64,000 bases of DNA, from positions 25,135,860-25,199,859 of the forward strand of contig OW388293.1 of NCBI GenBank assembly GCA_936450465.1, read 5' to 3'. A program made the translations under genes and the position numbers. The stretch's first letter is position 1. Each line of letters begins with the position of its first letter. Positions 1 to 12,749 of this stretch are shown here, piece by piece. Under the pieces are notes generated by a model. It saw only the letters and a list, made by a program, of their open reading frames with translations, was not told the DNA's origin and did no database searches. Source of the DNA: Gibbula magus. Lineage: Eukaryota > Mollusca > Gastropoda > Trochida > Trochidae.

Positions 1-1740
1 TCAGCATATACCCATAGTTAAATAGTTCTCATTCCTGTAAATTGGCCATTCAGAATTGGTTCACTCAATTCAGTAGGTAAATACTCAATAACTTCAAATC
101 ACCTGCACATCGGACTAACTACAGTGTCAGTATCTTTGCTTGTTTAACCAGAGTGCTGGATTACAAGACACAAGGTTAGCGTGTAAACCATTCCGGGATT
201 ACAGGATAACAGCACCATAAGCCGCTGTAACGAGATGCAGTTTTTCCAAAGCCTAGTGTCGCTTGCACAACAAGCATTTTACTGCCAGCTCCAACAGTTG
301 AGCTATCACTTGATAGCGTATAATAACCCTAAAACATGCACAACTTTCCTCATCAGTTGCTTTTTGTCCTGGCATAGGAATATGCATGTGGTATGATTGT
401 TTGCAGATTCATATGTTCAGGTTTTTTTTTTATGTACCACTTGATTCTGTTTATTGTCTTGGCAGAGGGAGCTGTTGTTTACCGGTATATGGAATTATGA
501 TTGTATGCAGAAATAACATGATTACTAGATCAATTTCCTGACATACATGATTGTGAAAAATTATTATTAACAAAATTACAATCATTGTATGCAGATCATT
601 AGGTCATTTTCTTGGCAAGTGTGAAATATGACTGTATACGGAATTATTATATCTTATACAGAAGTATTAGTTGACTATCAGTGGCTTTTTGTCTTGGTTT
701 GAGATATGCATGCAGTATAATTATTATCTAAACAGAACCATTTTGATTTATTTAACCTGCACCACATTAAAGTTTTCATCATTGGGCTTTTGTCACTGTA
801 TACTGTATACAGATGTTTATTTGTTGGCTGATCTTTGTCTCGTCAGAGGGAATTGTGATTGTGATTGTGATTGTGATGTGTGATTGTACACAGAATCATA
901 ATGATTTTATACAGAAATATCATTTTTTTCTTAAATTTCCAGAATACAGAAACAGGCACCATTTGATTTCGGTTTGTTTCTTGACAGACAATTATAAAAT
1001 AGCATCATACAGTATGATTATACATGAAAAATGTTTTGCAGTTATCCGTTTCAAACCATTTTATGATAATAATAAACAGAAACTTTTGAATATGTATTTG
1101 TTTTGATCAAGTGCTCCTCAATGAGATCCGAGATTAAAATTCCAAATCTGTTTATGCACATATTTTCTTATATTCTTCTTCATTTAGATAAACATTTTCA
1201 AACATCAAATCGTAAGGTCAATCTTCACTGAATCAGTTCACTCCAACAACCTCATGTTGCTGTCTCCACAGTTCCAGACACTTCCTGGTTCCAATACTTC
1301 CCAGATCAAGGTATCCACAGATCAAAGAATACCCCCGACTGATCTCAACGGTATGTACAACATCTTCCTTATAGACACGCACTGTGAACATCAACCTCGT
1401 GGAGATTTCAGCAACACCTCATGGAGATTTCACGGAGATCAACAAGTCCGAAAGATGTGGAATTGTGGGTAGATTCCGGTATGTTTAACCTGATACCATA
1501 CTCAATAAAACTCCCACTGACTACAACAATATCTGTGGTGTTCTGCATTGGCATATCTAGCTATGGAGTCTATCACATTAATACTGATACACTGCAGCGA
1601 TAGCTCTGATGTTTAACATGAGTATATCACCCCTTCCAGCAGTGATAGAGGAAAGTTTGGGACATACACAAAACATCTATTACTACAACAAAAGGTCATA
1701 ATCATTTTCTAAATGAAACATTAACTCGTTATAATGTTAC
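1..1740. other. Non-coding flank or intron with a degenerate repeat
   Basis: Presumed intron downstream of exon 8. Between about 420 and 1080 the phrases 'gattgtatgcagaa' and 'tttgtcttggca' recur at irregular spacing, indicating an old, decayed tandem repeat. A (TGTGAT)n-like patch lies at about 850. The remainder to 1740 shows no supported feature. Small ORFs here have no gene-like character. Confidence 0.45.
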
Positions 1741-2077
1741 TGGTATATATCCTCCTTGCAGATTTGAACTTTTCTCCTTGCAGATTTCAGATCATCCTTG
1801 CAGATTTGAATTTTAATCCTTGTAGATTTCAGATGTTGATGTTGCACATCATCCTTGCTTATTTAATCCAATCAGATATCAGATATTGTCTGACAGATCA
1901 CCAAAGTAACTAAACATGATGAATCTTCAAGGCGACATATATCATCAGTATATATTGTCTATAATCTTGCCAGACTGGCCATATCAGATTCATGCAATTT
2001 AACACATCAATCGATTCTAAATGACCTTCTGCATTACATGCTTTAGTAAGGTGAATCAACAACGCTTCCACTGATCT

Positions 2078-2245
2078 TAGTCTTACACTCAGACTGTGAA
2101 AAATGTAATTTTTTCTGAAAATATCACCATGTATTTAAATATTGAAAAGGAGACTGTAAGAAATGGAATTTTCATTTATTTATTTTTATTAATTTAAAAA
2201 AAATATATATTTTTTTTTTCAAAAAAGAGTCTTAGTGTTAGACTT
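2078..2245. mobile_element. MITE family B, copy 1 (about 168 bp)
   Basis: Short AT-rich element with inverted termini TAGTCTTACACTCAGACT and (reverse complement of the other end) AGTCTAACACTAAGAC. It is flanked by a 9-bp direct repeat cactgatct at 2069-2077 and 2246-2254. A second copy at 7604-7744 shares the same termini and the internal phrase 'ctgaaaatatcaccat'. Target duplications of 9-10 bp suggest the Mutator-like superfamily; that classification is inference. Confidence 0.82.
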
Positions 2246-2273
2246 CACTGATCTATGCATACATACTCTTGGC

Positions 2274-2485
2274 CAACTTCCCAATGCAAGTCCTAACTCT
2301 TGCCAGTCTCCATTACTGGCTGATTTAGGCCTTGCAGTATTTCCTTAAGAAATCTGTGCTTAGAAATCCAGGCCCACTGATTTCTGGATTCACTATCTAG
2401 GCACAATAAAGTGAGGGAAATACCGCAAGGCTTAAATCAGCCAGTAATGCAGACTGCCAAGAGTTATGCCTTGGTTTGGAAGTTG
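2274..2485. mobile_element. Foldback MITE family A, copy 1 (212 bp)
   Basis: Inverted repeats of about 70 bp with termini CAACTTCC and GGAAGTTG and the core phrase CATTACTGGCTGATTTA in both arms. It is flanked by 9-bp near-identical repeats actcttggc (2265-2273) and actcttgtc (2486-2494). The same element with different 9-bp duplications occurs at 51423-51645. It starts 28 bp from the end of the family-B MITE. Confidence 0.88.
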
Positions 2486-2499
2486 ACTCTTGTCAGACC

Positions 2500-2960
2500 C
2501 AGAGAGGCCATGCAGGGTTCAAATAAATTTTGCATGAAAACTGGATGAACCCACTTGGTGAACATCCTCCAACCCCCATGAGCATTCCTGGATCTATACG
2601 AATAGCTAAATTTCTCCATGCCAACTTGCTTATTTAAAAGAATATCTTCAGGAGGTGATTGCTTCCTCCACATATTTTAGAACATTGTGTTCTTACAAAA
2701 TCTTGAGTCTTGATTTCTGAAGTTCTCTCCACATTAAGATAGTTTAATTACGTGCAATTCTTATAGCTATCTTAAGACTGAGAGATCTCAGAAAATCTAG
2801 ACCAAGGAATTTTGATTTCTAGGTTTCAAAGAACTTGGCTGAAAGGGACGAAAAGAGAAGCAAAGTTACGACTACAGCTTCTCGGTGTCTAACTTGCAGG
2901 TGATAGTATCTGAGTACTTAGCTTCTTAGTAAAGGTAACAAAAGATCGTTATCAACATAC
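2500..2960. other. Unassigned intron sequence
   Basis: No repeat, hairpin or exon signal that I can support. Confidence 0.5.
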
Positions 2961-3014
2961 CTGTCTGTTTTCTTTCAAATCATCCCCTCGTCTCTCGTCT
3001 TCAAATCTTTTCAC
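2961..3014 (-). CDS. Exon 8 (54 nt), charged helix; last exon seen
   Basis: The acceptor is TTCTTGCAG and the donor CAG/GTATGT, phase 0 at both ends. It encodes 18 residues, VKRFEDERRGDDLKENRQ, directly continuing the helix of exon 7 (TALEV then VKRFEDERR). The highly charged composition suggests a coiled coil or an exposed helix. In the BCAP family the corresponding helix is followed by a basic, proline-rich tail. The next exon was not recognised in 1-2960, so the 3' end probably lies to the left of the window. Confidence 0.78.
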
Positions 3015-3665
3015 CTGCAAGAATAAATAGCTACATAAATAGTTTGCATAAACAAAGATTCTACATGGAAGCATTCAAATGCTTTTAGAAACTAAGTATT
3101 TTCCTTTCTACTGTTTACACTGTTTCCAGACGAAAACAGTCATTAGGGAAGAATAATATCAATTGAAAAGAGTTGTTTGTTTTATTAAACATGGCAAATT
3201 GAAGTTCATGTTCTCAATTAAATGTAAAAAATATTTTTTGACAAGTTCCTAATATCTACAAATGAAACATTCATTGAACGACTACTTTAAATATAATTTC
3301 TTAAATATACCCATAAACTTATCTTTTCATTCTTTACTCCGTTGTAGTTGATGCCTTGACCTAGTTATGTTTGAATGTTACAAACAATGGACACATTTGA
3401 AAGACACATGATTTAATGGCAAACATACACTACATGAACAACCCAAGCAGCAAAGCTACATCCAGAAACATAGGTTCCCCAAAAGGTTGAGCAATGAAAT
3501 GAGCATTAACACAGGACATAATCTCTTTGCACACTTGTTGAGATTTGTTAATTGATGTTAACATGTTGCTGATATTTGAATTGTATATGTGCTAAATGTT
3601 GTACTCTGAGCCATGCAGCCTACAAAACTGGAATAAACTCTCCCTATAATCTCCAGGAATTAGCA

Positions 3666-4067
3666 ATTGTCAGGCTTATACCTGGGCCCCAACTACCAGG
3701 TATTACCAGGATAATGTGAGGCATATAAATGGGCCCTAACTACCAGGCATTACCAGGATAATGTCAGGCATTACCAGGATAATGTCAGGCATATAAATGG
3801 GCCCTAACTACCAGGCATTACCAGGATAATGTCAGGCATATAAATGGGCTCCAACTACCAGGCATCACCGGGCATATAACTGGGCTCCAACTACCAGGCA
3901 TTACCAGGATAATGTGAGGCATATAAATGGGCCCTAACTACCAGGCATTACCAGGATAATGTCAGGCATATAAATGGGCCCTAACTACCAGGCATTACCA
4001 GGATAATGTCAGGCATATAACGAGGCTCCAAATAACAGGCATTACCAGGATAATGTCAGGTAAAATT
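3666..4067 (+). repeat. 47-bp minisatellite (about 8 units)
   Basis: Tandem units of about 47 bp containing CAGGCATTACCAGGATAATG then 'gcatataaatgggccctaacta', some shortened. Located in the intron between exons 7 and 8. No coding potential. Confidence 0.85.
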
Positions 4068-4419
4068 GGGTTTCATCCATGAGGCATTACCATATTAATT
4101 TTCTCAAGATGACCGGGATTCAATTGCCAGTCATTCCGAACCCTTGTAAACCGTTACATAATCAGGTGGTTCACACACTGACATAAACCATGTGTTAAAC
4201 ATTAGACACACAGCAACTGCTTGAGAAAGCTGGAGCTTACTTGATCAAATTACAGTATCCGCTCTTGTTGCACATTCTAGCAGAGCAGGCTGATGAACGT
4301 ATGTTTACTTGCTGCTGCTTGAAGAGCTGCTTTAAACATCAACACCCCGGTCTTACATAACACAGTCAACATGCAACATTTACTGGAACCGTTGGTGGCT
4401 TTTTGTGATATCCCTGAGA

Positions 4420-4670
4420 GGAAAGCGATTCTCATTAGCGCTACAAAGTAAATGAATGTCTTTAATGAGGGAATTATGATTCTCTTTTGGTTCTATAGAT
4501 AAGTAAATGAATGTTTTTACAGAGGAAAATTTAATCTTCTTTCTACACGTTAATGACTGTCATGACTGAGGGGAAATTGGCTCTCTTTAGTTCTCCAAGT
4601 AAATTAATGTTTTTACTGTGAGGAAAATGATTCTCTTAAGATTCTTTAGGTTCTACAAGTAAATAGACGT
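4420..4670 (+). repeat. Degenerate tandem repeat
   Basis: Phrases 'gattctctt..ggttct' and 'aagtaaatgaatgtttttac' recur four times at about 60-80 bp spacing with many differences; an old minisatellite. Confidence 0.5.
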
Positions 4671-7590
4671 CGCATCTTCCAGCATAGGTGACATCTTCAT
4701 GCGAATGTTGGACACATCCTTCACAAAGTTAGCACTCAACAGATGTTTTCTTGGTGCTAGATGTGAAGACTCAGATTGCATCATCGTGACCAATGATTCG
4801 AAATCAGGTCATATTTTGGGTGTTTGACAATGCCGTTTTAGTCCTTAAAGCAGGAAATAGGACACTTTTGCCTTCCCAAGAACCGCTACATCCCAAAAAA
4901 CTCACATTTTTGGGGAGGTACCTTGCAAAGTTTTTTCTCTCTATATTTGGTCTTAAATATCTGGATTTGCGTTTACATCTCGATTTTGGTTCCCCAAAAA
5001 AATTTCAGGCTGTCCACCCTGCCCCCTCGGTTCCTACGCCTATGCAAGGGAATTTAAAACTTAAAATAAATAAATTTTAAAATTCAAATTACATCAGAAT
5101 GTATAATTTAATTTCAAGTTGACATTGACTCTCAATAGACTGGATAAAATCAAAAGGTTCCTTATTTAAACCTATCTTTTAGAAATATTGTTTTTCAAAA
5201 GTCTTCAAACTCAAAAGTTTATGCTGATAGAATTTGGTCATCTTCAAAGACCTGCCATCCTAACAAACAAAATAATAATCGATGTCTGTCAAATTGCCAT
5301 CCATTTAAGAATTATTGGAATAAAAGAAATTTGAGCACATTTGGAAATGGCTGTCACTCAATCAAAGTACTTCACTCAACCAAAGTTAAAAAAATCTTTG
5401 AACTTGGGTGCATGTGAGAGTATATCTCGTTTTGATATGCAACTTGACCGATTTGGCAGCAACTGAAGGTCTAAAAGCTTTGAACATGTGCTGAAGATGG
5501 AAATCTGTGATCACAATTGTCAGTACGTATGATTGATGTCTGACAAGACAGAGCTGCATGTTCATGTACCAATGAATAACCACCATTGATCTGGAAAAGG
5601 TTCAAACACCTCGAGGCTGAAATACTTATTCCAAATCATTCGTTGCTCTGACCCTTGAACCGCTTTAGATGGTTCAAAGAACTTATACTTGAAATAATGG
5701 GGGGATATTAAAGTTAAACCCTCAACATATAACAGACTCTACACACAGTCATATCTTCTATTTACAGATGGGTACTCTACCGCCTAAACATGCACTCACA
5801 CCTCCTGGACCTATGGTTCATACTTTGACCAGAACTGGAATGCTTTACCAGTAAGAGTGTTAGTAAGCTTTCGGTTGATGGAGTTGAGCGAATGTCAAAG
5901 AATTAAAGTCAACTTATTGGTAAAAACTAATCGATCATATAATTGATATAAGGGAGCACTTTATAACAAAATGTCTTTCATATCTGTGAGATGGAGATTC
6001 GAAGACAGACGATCAAGAGTCTTTGGGAGAGATCGAGTGACAACTGAACATAGTCATCAAAACTCGATCTTCAATTTTTCATATTCAATTTTGACAAAAT
6101 GCTGTCCACTTCCATGACAACTGTTGATTGAAAACTAATGCCAAGAATCTTAGATCTGTGGTCTGCAGTGAGAGGGAATTAAATTTTGTGATCGTGTCTT
6201 TTCACAATCATTTATCTTTCATATTTCGTTTTGACAGAATGTCATCAATGTTGCTAGAAATAAAGAAATATGCGGACACAGACATTGACTGAACTGAAGG
6301 ACAAAAATCTTTTATACTAGAATTGAATCTTGGAACTCAAGTCAGTGATGATAACATTACTGTTTCAATTGATATGAACTATAAGGCTAATTACTGGCAC
6401 GTTTAAGGGTTAACATGGGTTTAAGACTGTTTTAGCACTAACAGAGCTTTGAACATTAAGGCACTTGGCTTATACAGACTGATTACAATTCAAGAACATT
6501 TTGACTGCACCAAAATAAAGATTTCATTCGATATTAAGAACCAATAAATAACCTTATATCAAGAACAGTGCGACAGAGAAAACACTATCATTCCAGTTTA
6601 GATCTTCCAGTCTGATTTATTTCGCTGATATTTGTGTATACGTGGGCGTTTAAAGAATTTTAACCAGGAACATTTTTTGTGTGAACTGTGAAAACAAACA
6701 GGTCAGACATATTGGATAAAGTTGAAACTTTTCCCATCACGCTGTGTCTCAGCCTAGCACTGGTGCTGATGAAGTCTGGATTGGGATTCTGCTAACAGTG
6801 AGCAATGAATGACAAGTATGTTTCCTGGCCTGTTCTTGGTTTGTAGTAGTCCTGTCCCACATGGAAGACTTCCTCCTGGTCTGTGATATGACTTTGTTTT
6901 CTACTTTGAATAACCATGTCCGAACAATGGTAAATTAATTGCGTCATTTTTCTTTATAATCTTTTAATTTTCAGAATATAGTCTTATTTTAAAAATATAT
7001 TCCCAAATGTGATTTTTCACAACTTAATAAATTGTGCAAGATAAATGCATTACTCACATTTGTTGTTCTTCAAGGTAAAATTTTAATATAAAGTGATGTT
7101 GACTCTCGACTTTTGGATCCAAACATATTCTTTAGCCACTGACCATTCCTAGATTATAAACTCTCTACACAACAAGGTGGTTATTCCTGTAAATGAGCCA
7201 CCTAGAATGGTTTTCCATTCAGCTACTAAAGTGCTAGTATAAGGAACTAGGACAACACCACATCGAAAATACACTGAACACTCCAGATAGATGTTTTGAA
7301 TCAGTCAATAGCCTATCTGATGGAAATGACATGATCAATTCATGACCTTGACCATTACCGCCATCATCTCCGGATCTCAATTATGTATTTGTCACATCAG
7401 TACATATCGGTGATCTCAATTAGCTGGTTGATACATGGGACTGGAGTCCCTCTCTTTGAAGTGGCAGCTGATTGGCTAAACTCTAGGAGAGTGTCTGTAC
7501 CAGTGCCAGCTGAATGTGGTATATAAGCAGTACAGTGACAGATCGGGACATGCAGGGGGTCAATAAGTGGGTTGCCTGTACACTTGGAAG
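4671..7590. other. Intron sequence, nothing recognised
   Basis: AT-rich single-copy-looking DNA. Small ORFs at about 4.8-5.1 and 5.4-5.6 kb have no gene-like neighbours or splice context. I see no repeat or RNA. Confidence 0.45.
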
Positions 7591-7603
7591 ATGTATTCAT
7601 ACT

Positions 7604-7744
7604 TAGTCTTACACTCAGACTATGAAAAAAGTATTTATTCTGAAAATATCACCATTTTATTAAATATTGAAAAGGAGACTATAAGAAATGGAATTCCTTT
7701 TCAATTATTATTTTTTTTTTTTTTACAGTCTAAGTGTTAGACTA
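7604..7744. mobile_element. MITE family B, copy 2 (141 bp)
   Basis: Begins TAGTCTTACACTCAGACT and ends with GTGTTAGACTA; the two ends are inverted copies. It is flanked by an exact 10-bp duplication tattcatact (7594-7603 and 7745-7754). Shares its interior with the copy at 2078 but is shorter because of deletions in the T-rich part. Confidence 0.88.
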
Positions 7745-7759
7745 TATTCATACTGTGCA

Positions 7760-8995
7760 CAGTGTTGTGTAAACTTTGGTTATAACATCGTACAGTCTCA
7801 TCCCAAGGACACTAACTGACCAAGGATTCTAACTGACCAAGGAAATCTAACTAATCAGGGATTCTTAACTGATCATGACCTCTGGGTCATGAAGCAAATT
7901 TTTGAGAAATATAACAGAAATATTGTTTATTCTTGAACAATGCATTCAACCAAAAGGATAAAACCTTCATTGATCAGAATCATTTTTTAAAAACCATAAA
8001 AAGATATCGAAGATTGCAGATCCATGTTTAATTTTTTTCAATTATTTTGTCATATTTCCTACTGCAAAACAGAATAATAACATGCCATGGGAACAAGATG
8101 TGTCAGTACCAGTATCTCAAAACTATCAATTGATTTTCCAAATTGTAAGCAAACCTAATTTAAAAGACACATGAAGTTGAAGAACTGAAATATTTGCCGA
8201 GTGGAGCACGACTGGACATCTTGAAATGCCTGCAGACCGAGTCCTGCATAAATCCCAGAACAAGATATCAATACAAGTCTAACAACATTTACAGGTTCCG
8301 ATCTCCAGAGAATTGCACTCAAGTTATTATACAGCTTTCATGACAGAAATCTCACAATAAATTTGCTTCAAAGTCTTTCACGGGGCAATAATATTTCCTC
8401 TTCAGCAACCCTGCTGACCTTTTATTTATCCACCAATCACAATTCACAAAAAGGTGTTTGATTCGTCTTTTACTCCTTTACCCAGAATTCATTTGCGTGT
8501 TAACTCAATCAGATGAAAATGTCATTTCTGAAAGTACCTCTATAGCCTAGGGTTAATGTTCGCAACAGGAAGATCAAAACATCTCGACGTCTTCTTTCAT
8601 ATAAGCTCGTCTTAAAACCAACAAATTAATCAGGTTTTTTTCACAGACCTTCGACTGTGCATTTTTTTTACTTCATCCTCGTCCAATCATCACAGGAGAC
8701 AACATTTCATCTACCATCACACACTAAGATCCCTCTATCCAAAGACATACAGAGACAAAGGACTAGCCGTAGGGTCTAGATCATTTTTATACCACAGATT
8801 AATGCCACAAGTTCGCCATCTTTCTGTTCAATATTGTGAAATGCATTATATCTGGTCCTCAAGTTCACTGGAGACCAGCATCTGTCTGTTTGCTACCAGC
8901 ACCCACATCCTTCTTGGTGCCTTGAGGATAGTCAGAAAAAGCTTCAAAATATATTGATCATTTGTTTCACAAATGCCATGCCATTTATGAGGCAT
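7760..8995. other. Intron sequence, nothing recognised
   Basis: AT-rich, with short local direct repeats ('actaactgaccaagga' type at about 7810-7860). No supported gene or element. Confidence 0.45.
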
Positions 8996-9001
8996 ATATA
9001 G

Positions 9002-9143
9002 AATACTAAACGATGTCCCGTTTGATAACATGTTTATGAATCGAGTAGATGGTTTGGTATTTTAACGAGCGAAAGCGAGTTAAATAACGATGCCATTCAC
9101 GAGTTTCATAAACATTTTATCAAACGGGACATCGTTTAGTATT
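9002..9143. repeat. 142-bp foldback (palindrome) centred on GCGAAAGC
   Basis: Outer arms AATACTAAACGATGTCCCGT and its inverted copy (ending 9143) enclose inner arms that meet at GCGAAAGC (9069-9076), itself bracketed by TTTAAC and GTTAAA. The whole segment can fold into one cruciform. A truncated inverted copy ends at 10527, making a composite. Confidence 0.85.
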
Positions 9144-10421
9144 TTATTTATTACTAAATGATGTAAATAGAGCTGAATTGCAGTAAAATCGTTTTTAGTG
9201 ACGCTTACTTGCAAATAGGTCACCCGCTATTGCAGTCGCGCGACTATCATTGTGACGTCAACAAAAAACGACTATGACGTCACACGCCGATTGTGACGTT
9301 ACGGCAGCATGCGGTGGTATCACACATGTGTGTAACAAACTCATTGTTATCTAATGAGTGATCTCACCACGGTTGAGTAATAAATACATTTTAGCTGAAA
9401 ATTCTTGGATACCATATCCGAACCGTTGTAAATTCCTGATTATTCCCAACGGTGATTGCTGTAAATTGGCCACTCTCAATGACCACAAAATGATTCATGA
9501 TTTTTACACTTAATTTCTCCTATTCAATGACATATGTGTATAGAGAGAGGTATAATTTCTTATTGATCTACTTTTAAGAAATTCATTTGATGCACTGTAT
9601 AAGATCAAAATTCACTGATATAGATTGCATTTTCATTTTCGCATCGAGGAATAAAAACATACACGTTCCTCGTACATGAAGGGGGAAATCAATGAATTAT
9701 ACTTTCTGAAGTCTTCAACAGAACCATGAAAACTTTCAAACAAAAGAAAATATTTAAAATCAATATAAAACCATCCCCAAAGGAGAATAGAAAATATTGC
9801 ATATTTCACATCAAGCAAACTTTAAACGAACTAAAAGGAATGCATGTATAGCGTAATAAAACTTTCTCTCATGGAAGTTCCTTAGAGCAAAAGCATTAGC
9901 AAGCAAAAACCATTGGCAGATCTAAAAGAAATCTCATTGTAAGAAGAATTTCTTCACCGAAACTACTCAGAAACTTTTATTCCTGGAAATGAATAGCCTA
10001 GTTATAAACATAAACTCATTTTTTTGCAACTGTATGCAGTTTAAAACCTCTGGATTTGCTTGGAAATCTTGATAAGCATGTTGGACTCAGTAAGACAACA
10101 GCATTCGTCACTATATATCTCTAACTATGAATAGATATGAAATGAATCTTCTGGTAGTGCTGACTCTCAGCATTACGAACATGCATGGCCTATTATCATT
10201 AAGTAGTAATTATTACTCGCCCGTTGAAGATATCGCTGTTTAATAAATCTACAATGATATTACACATTGTGTAACAACATCGCATGCTTCTGATTGACCT
10301 GACGTCATAATGGCATAAACATGGCTTCACAATACTAGCGCTGTCGCAATGGAATGTGTCGCATTTATCGATAAGTTCGTGGAACAAAGTGGGATTTAAA
10401 TCGGCGAGTAATAAATGAAAT
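9144..10421. mobile_element. Interior between two inverted foldback units (putative composite element)
   Basis: The two foldbacks at 9002-9143 and 10422-10527 face each other, and both outer ends read as 'gaatacta' inward. The ends of the interior (9150-9390 and 10200-10420) share 'gagtaataaat' phrases and several TGACGTCA octamers (9253, 9275, 10300) plus TGACGTTA at 9294. No transposase reading frame is present, so any movement would be non-autonomous. The middle (9400-10190) is unremarkable AT-rich DNA. Confidence 0.5.
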
Positions 10422-10527
10422 ACTAAACTCGTGAATGGTATCGGTATCTTATTCGCTTTCGATGGTCAAATACCAAACACTCACTCGTTCCATAAATATG
10501 TTATTAAACGGGACGTCGTGTAGTATT
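10422..10527. repeat. Truncated foldback copy
   Basis: Starts aatactaaactcgtgaatgg and ends gtcgtgtagtatt. The right arm matches the 9002 foldback's outer arm in inverted orientation (cccgtttaataacatattta on the minus strand), while part of the left arm is deleted. The centre is a diverged tcgctttcga. Confidence 0.75.
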
Positions 10528-10529
10528 CT

Positions 10530-11900
10530 CTATTTACAGAATCTTGTAGACCAGGGGAGAGGATTGAACCTTCATGATGACCAGAGTAAACTGTGATGCT
10601 TTCACTTTCGTCACTTTAATCATTATCTACAACTGACACAAACTCCTATATAGGAAATGTGGGTTGTTCTGCCCATGCTGAATCTTTGACAGGGCTGAAA
10701 TCTCATTTTGGGTTATCTTATTAGTGGTATGCAAATGACAAGAGTCATTTCCCTTGGATGTAATAAAACATAGCTGTAACTAAAAGCAGATGTTATTGTC
10801 TATGCTCTGTAAAGCTGAATGTCAGAAGGGTATATACTTCTAGTGTATTTTCACTATGAACATGCACTGTTTGTTACAAACATCTACAGCTCACAGCAAT
10901 AATGCTGTCACAATGTCCTTGCAGGTATGGAATCCCGCTGCAAGTATCAGCGAGCACATTTCATCTACTCATTTCAACTCAATAATAGAATAAATGACGT
11001 TACTATTTCGGTCTTATAGTGTCCACATGTAAGAAAACTTGGTTTGAAAAATAAATTAATCTCATGTAATATCATATGGATACCAGTGATGAAATTACCA
11101 GTCACATAGTTAAACAACAGGTATTCATATTGAGTTCCATTATGACGTAATCTAATATGACTCAACCAATCACAATCAATTTTTCAGCAATGTTATGCTG
11201 AGATAAAAATGATACCATTTTTTTAGGCCGTTGGATTGGTTGTTAACTTCAGGTTCAGTATGTATCACTCTGTATTAAGCATGCACTATCATTGAGTATA
11301 GATCTACAGTTCACATCACAATATAAAGCCCTAGGAGCTAGCTTATTGCAAAAAATATTTTGTAGGCTAAAACTAACAATCACAAGCATTCCATGCACGG
11401 GGGTAACACAAATACATTGACATTTTTGTAAAATATTCCTATCTAACTGCTTTTATTTAAAATTAGGACAATAAGTAGGTTTTTGCACTAACATTCTTCC
11501 TACAGAATTTGTGAATTATCAAAGGATGACAAATTTTATTCCAATTTTTAATTGACGGAGATCAAGCGCCAAGTTGAGGTGAATCAATAATGCTAAATGT
11601 TAAAGTAAATTTGCTCAATTGATCCTAAAATAGATGCAAGATGACGGATATAAAACTATTGCCATTTATTTGCCATGTTACCTAAGAATCAATAAATGTC
11701 TGAATTTTGCACATGAAATGTGTTCAAATCAATCAATATCTGCATTTAGCACACGAAATGCGTTCCATGACATGTGGTGATGAATGTGACGGTTAGACGA
11801 GGCGGGATGGTTCAAGCATGCGAGTTCAAGCAGCAGGAGATAGGAGGAACAAGTCCATACTTGCATTTACTCAGAGCCACTTATAGATTGACCCCTAAGG
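10530..11900. other. Intron sequence, nothing recognised
   Basis: No supported repeat or coding signal. Short shared motifs only. Confidence 0.45.
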
Positions 11901-11929
11901 TGGCTTACCCTGTTTCATAAATATCTCTA

Positions 11930-12200
11930 CATGTTTCTGTTTAAGAACAATCATTTGAAATATGCCCGACTTTAAAAGCATGTCTAAATATCCCTCAAAG
12001 ATATATAAAACATTTTTTTGACTAAATGACTTTATTTGACTTATGCCTACCTCTCAAAATACATGTAAATGTTCCTCAAAGGCATATATATACCCAACTA
12101 CCATTTGAAATATGCCTGAATCTCATAGATGCATAAATATCTTTCAGAGACATATAGCCTGTTAAAAGTATCTAAAGATCCTTGGTTGAATGGTTGAATA
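11930..12200 (+). repeat. Degenerate minisatellite, roughly 60-100 bp units
   Basis: Units carry 'gaaatatgcc.gaatctc', 'catgtaaatatccctcaaag' and 'catata'. Three to four recognisable units with heavy divergence. Confidence 0.5.
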
Positions 12201-12749
12201 AGTTTCCCATAAAATCTAACATCCAGTTTAAACATATCTACATTATCTGTGAGCAAATGTCACTAAGCCATTAAGACACCTATGTTATTTATGTATCAAT
12301 CACTTGGAGGATAGCCTTTTTAGGATAAGATAATCTCAAATGCCCCTCAAAGATAACCACCCATTGAATAGGATCTAATGATCAACAAGGAGATTAAAAA
12401 AGAAATGATCTCAATTACTTCCTTCATTTTGACATAAACTGCCTTCCTCCAAATTTCCCCTCCCTAGAATGGCATAAACTAGAAACCCATTATACTCACT
12501 TCCTTCTCCAAGATTATCTCTTTAACTTTGTTAGAAAATATTATCTCTTGGAATAAGAATCCTAACATAAAAGCATGTGAGCAAAAAACTCTGAATCCAT
12601 TATGCGCGTTGTGACTTCCTGGTCTCAGACTAACCCACATCCATAACCTGAAACTCTCACATACATCTCAGGGAAGATGTTGCAGGAGCAGACATCTCAC
12701 TATCTATCTTCAAACCCATACGGTCATACCTCAACCCAACCTAAAGCCT

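Noticed and set aside
1254..1603. Possible plus-strand exon (72- and 60-codon ORFs)
   Set aside because: No conserved-looking peptide, no partner exons and the opposite strand to the gene.
3666..4067. CRISPR-like array
   Set aside because: The units are contiguous tandem copies without unique spacers, and the DNA is eukaryotic.
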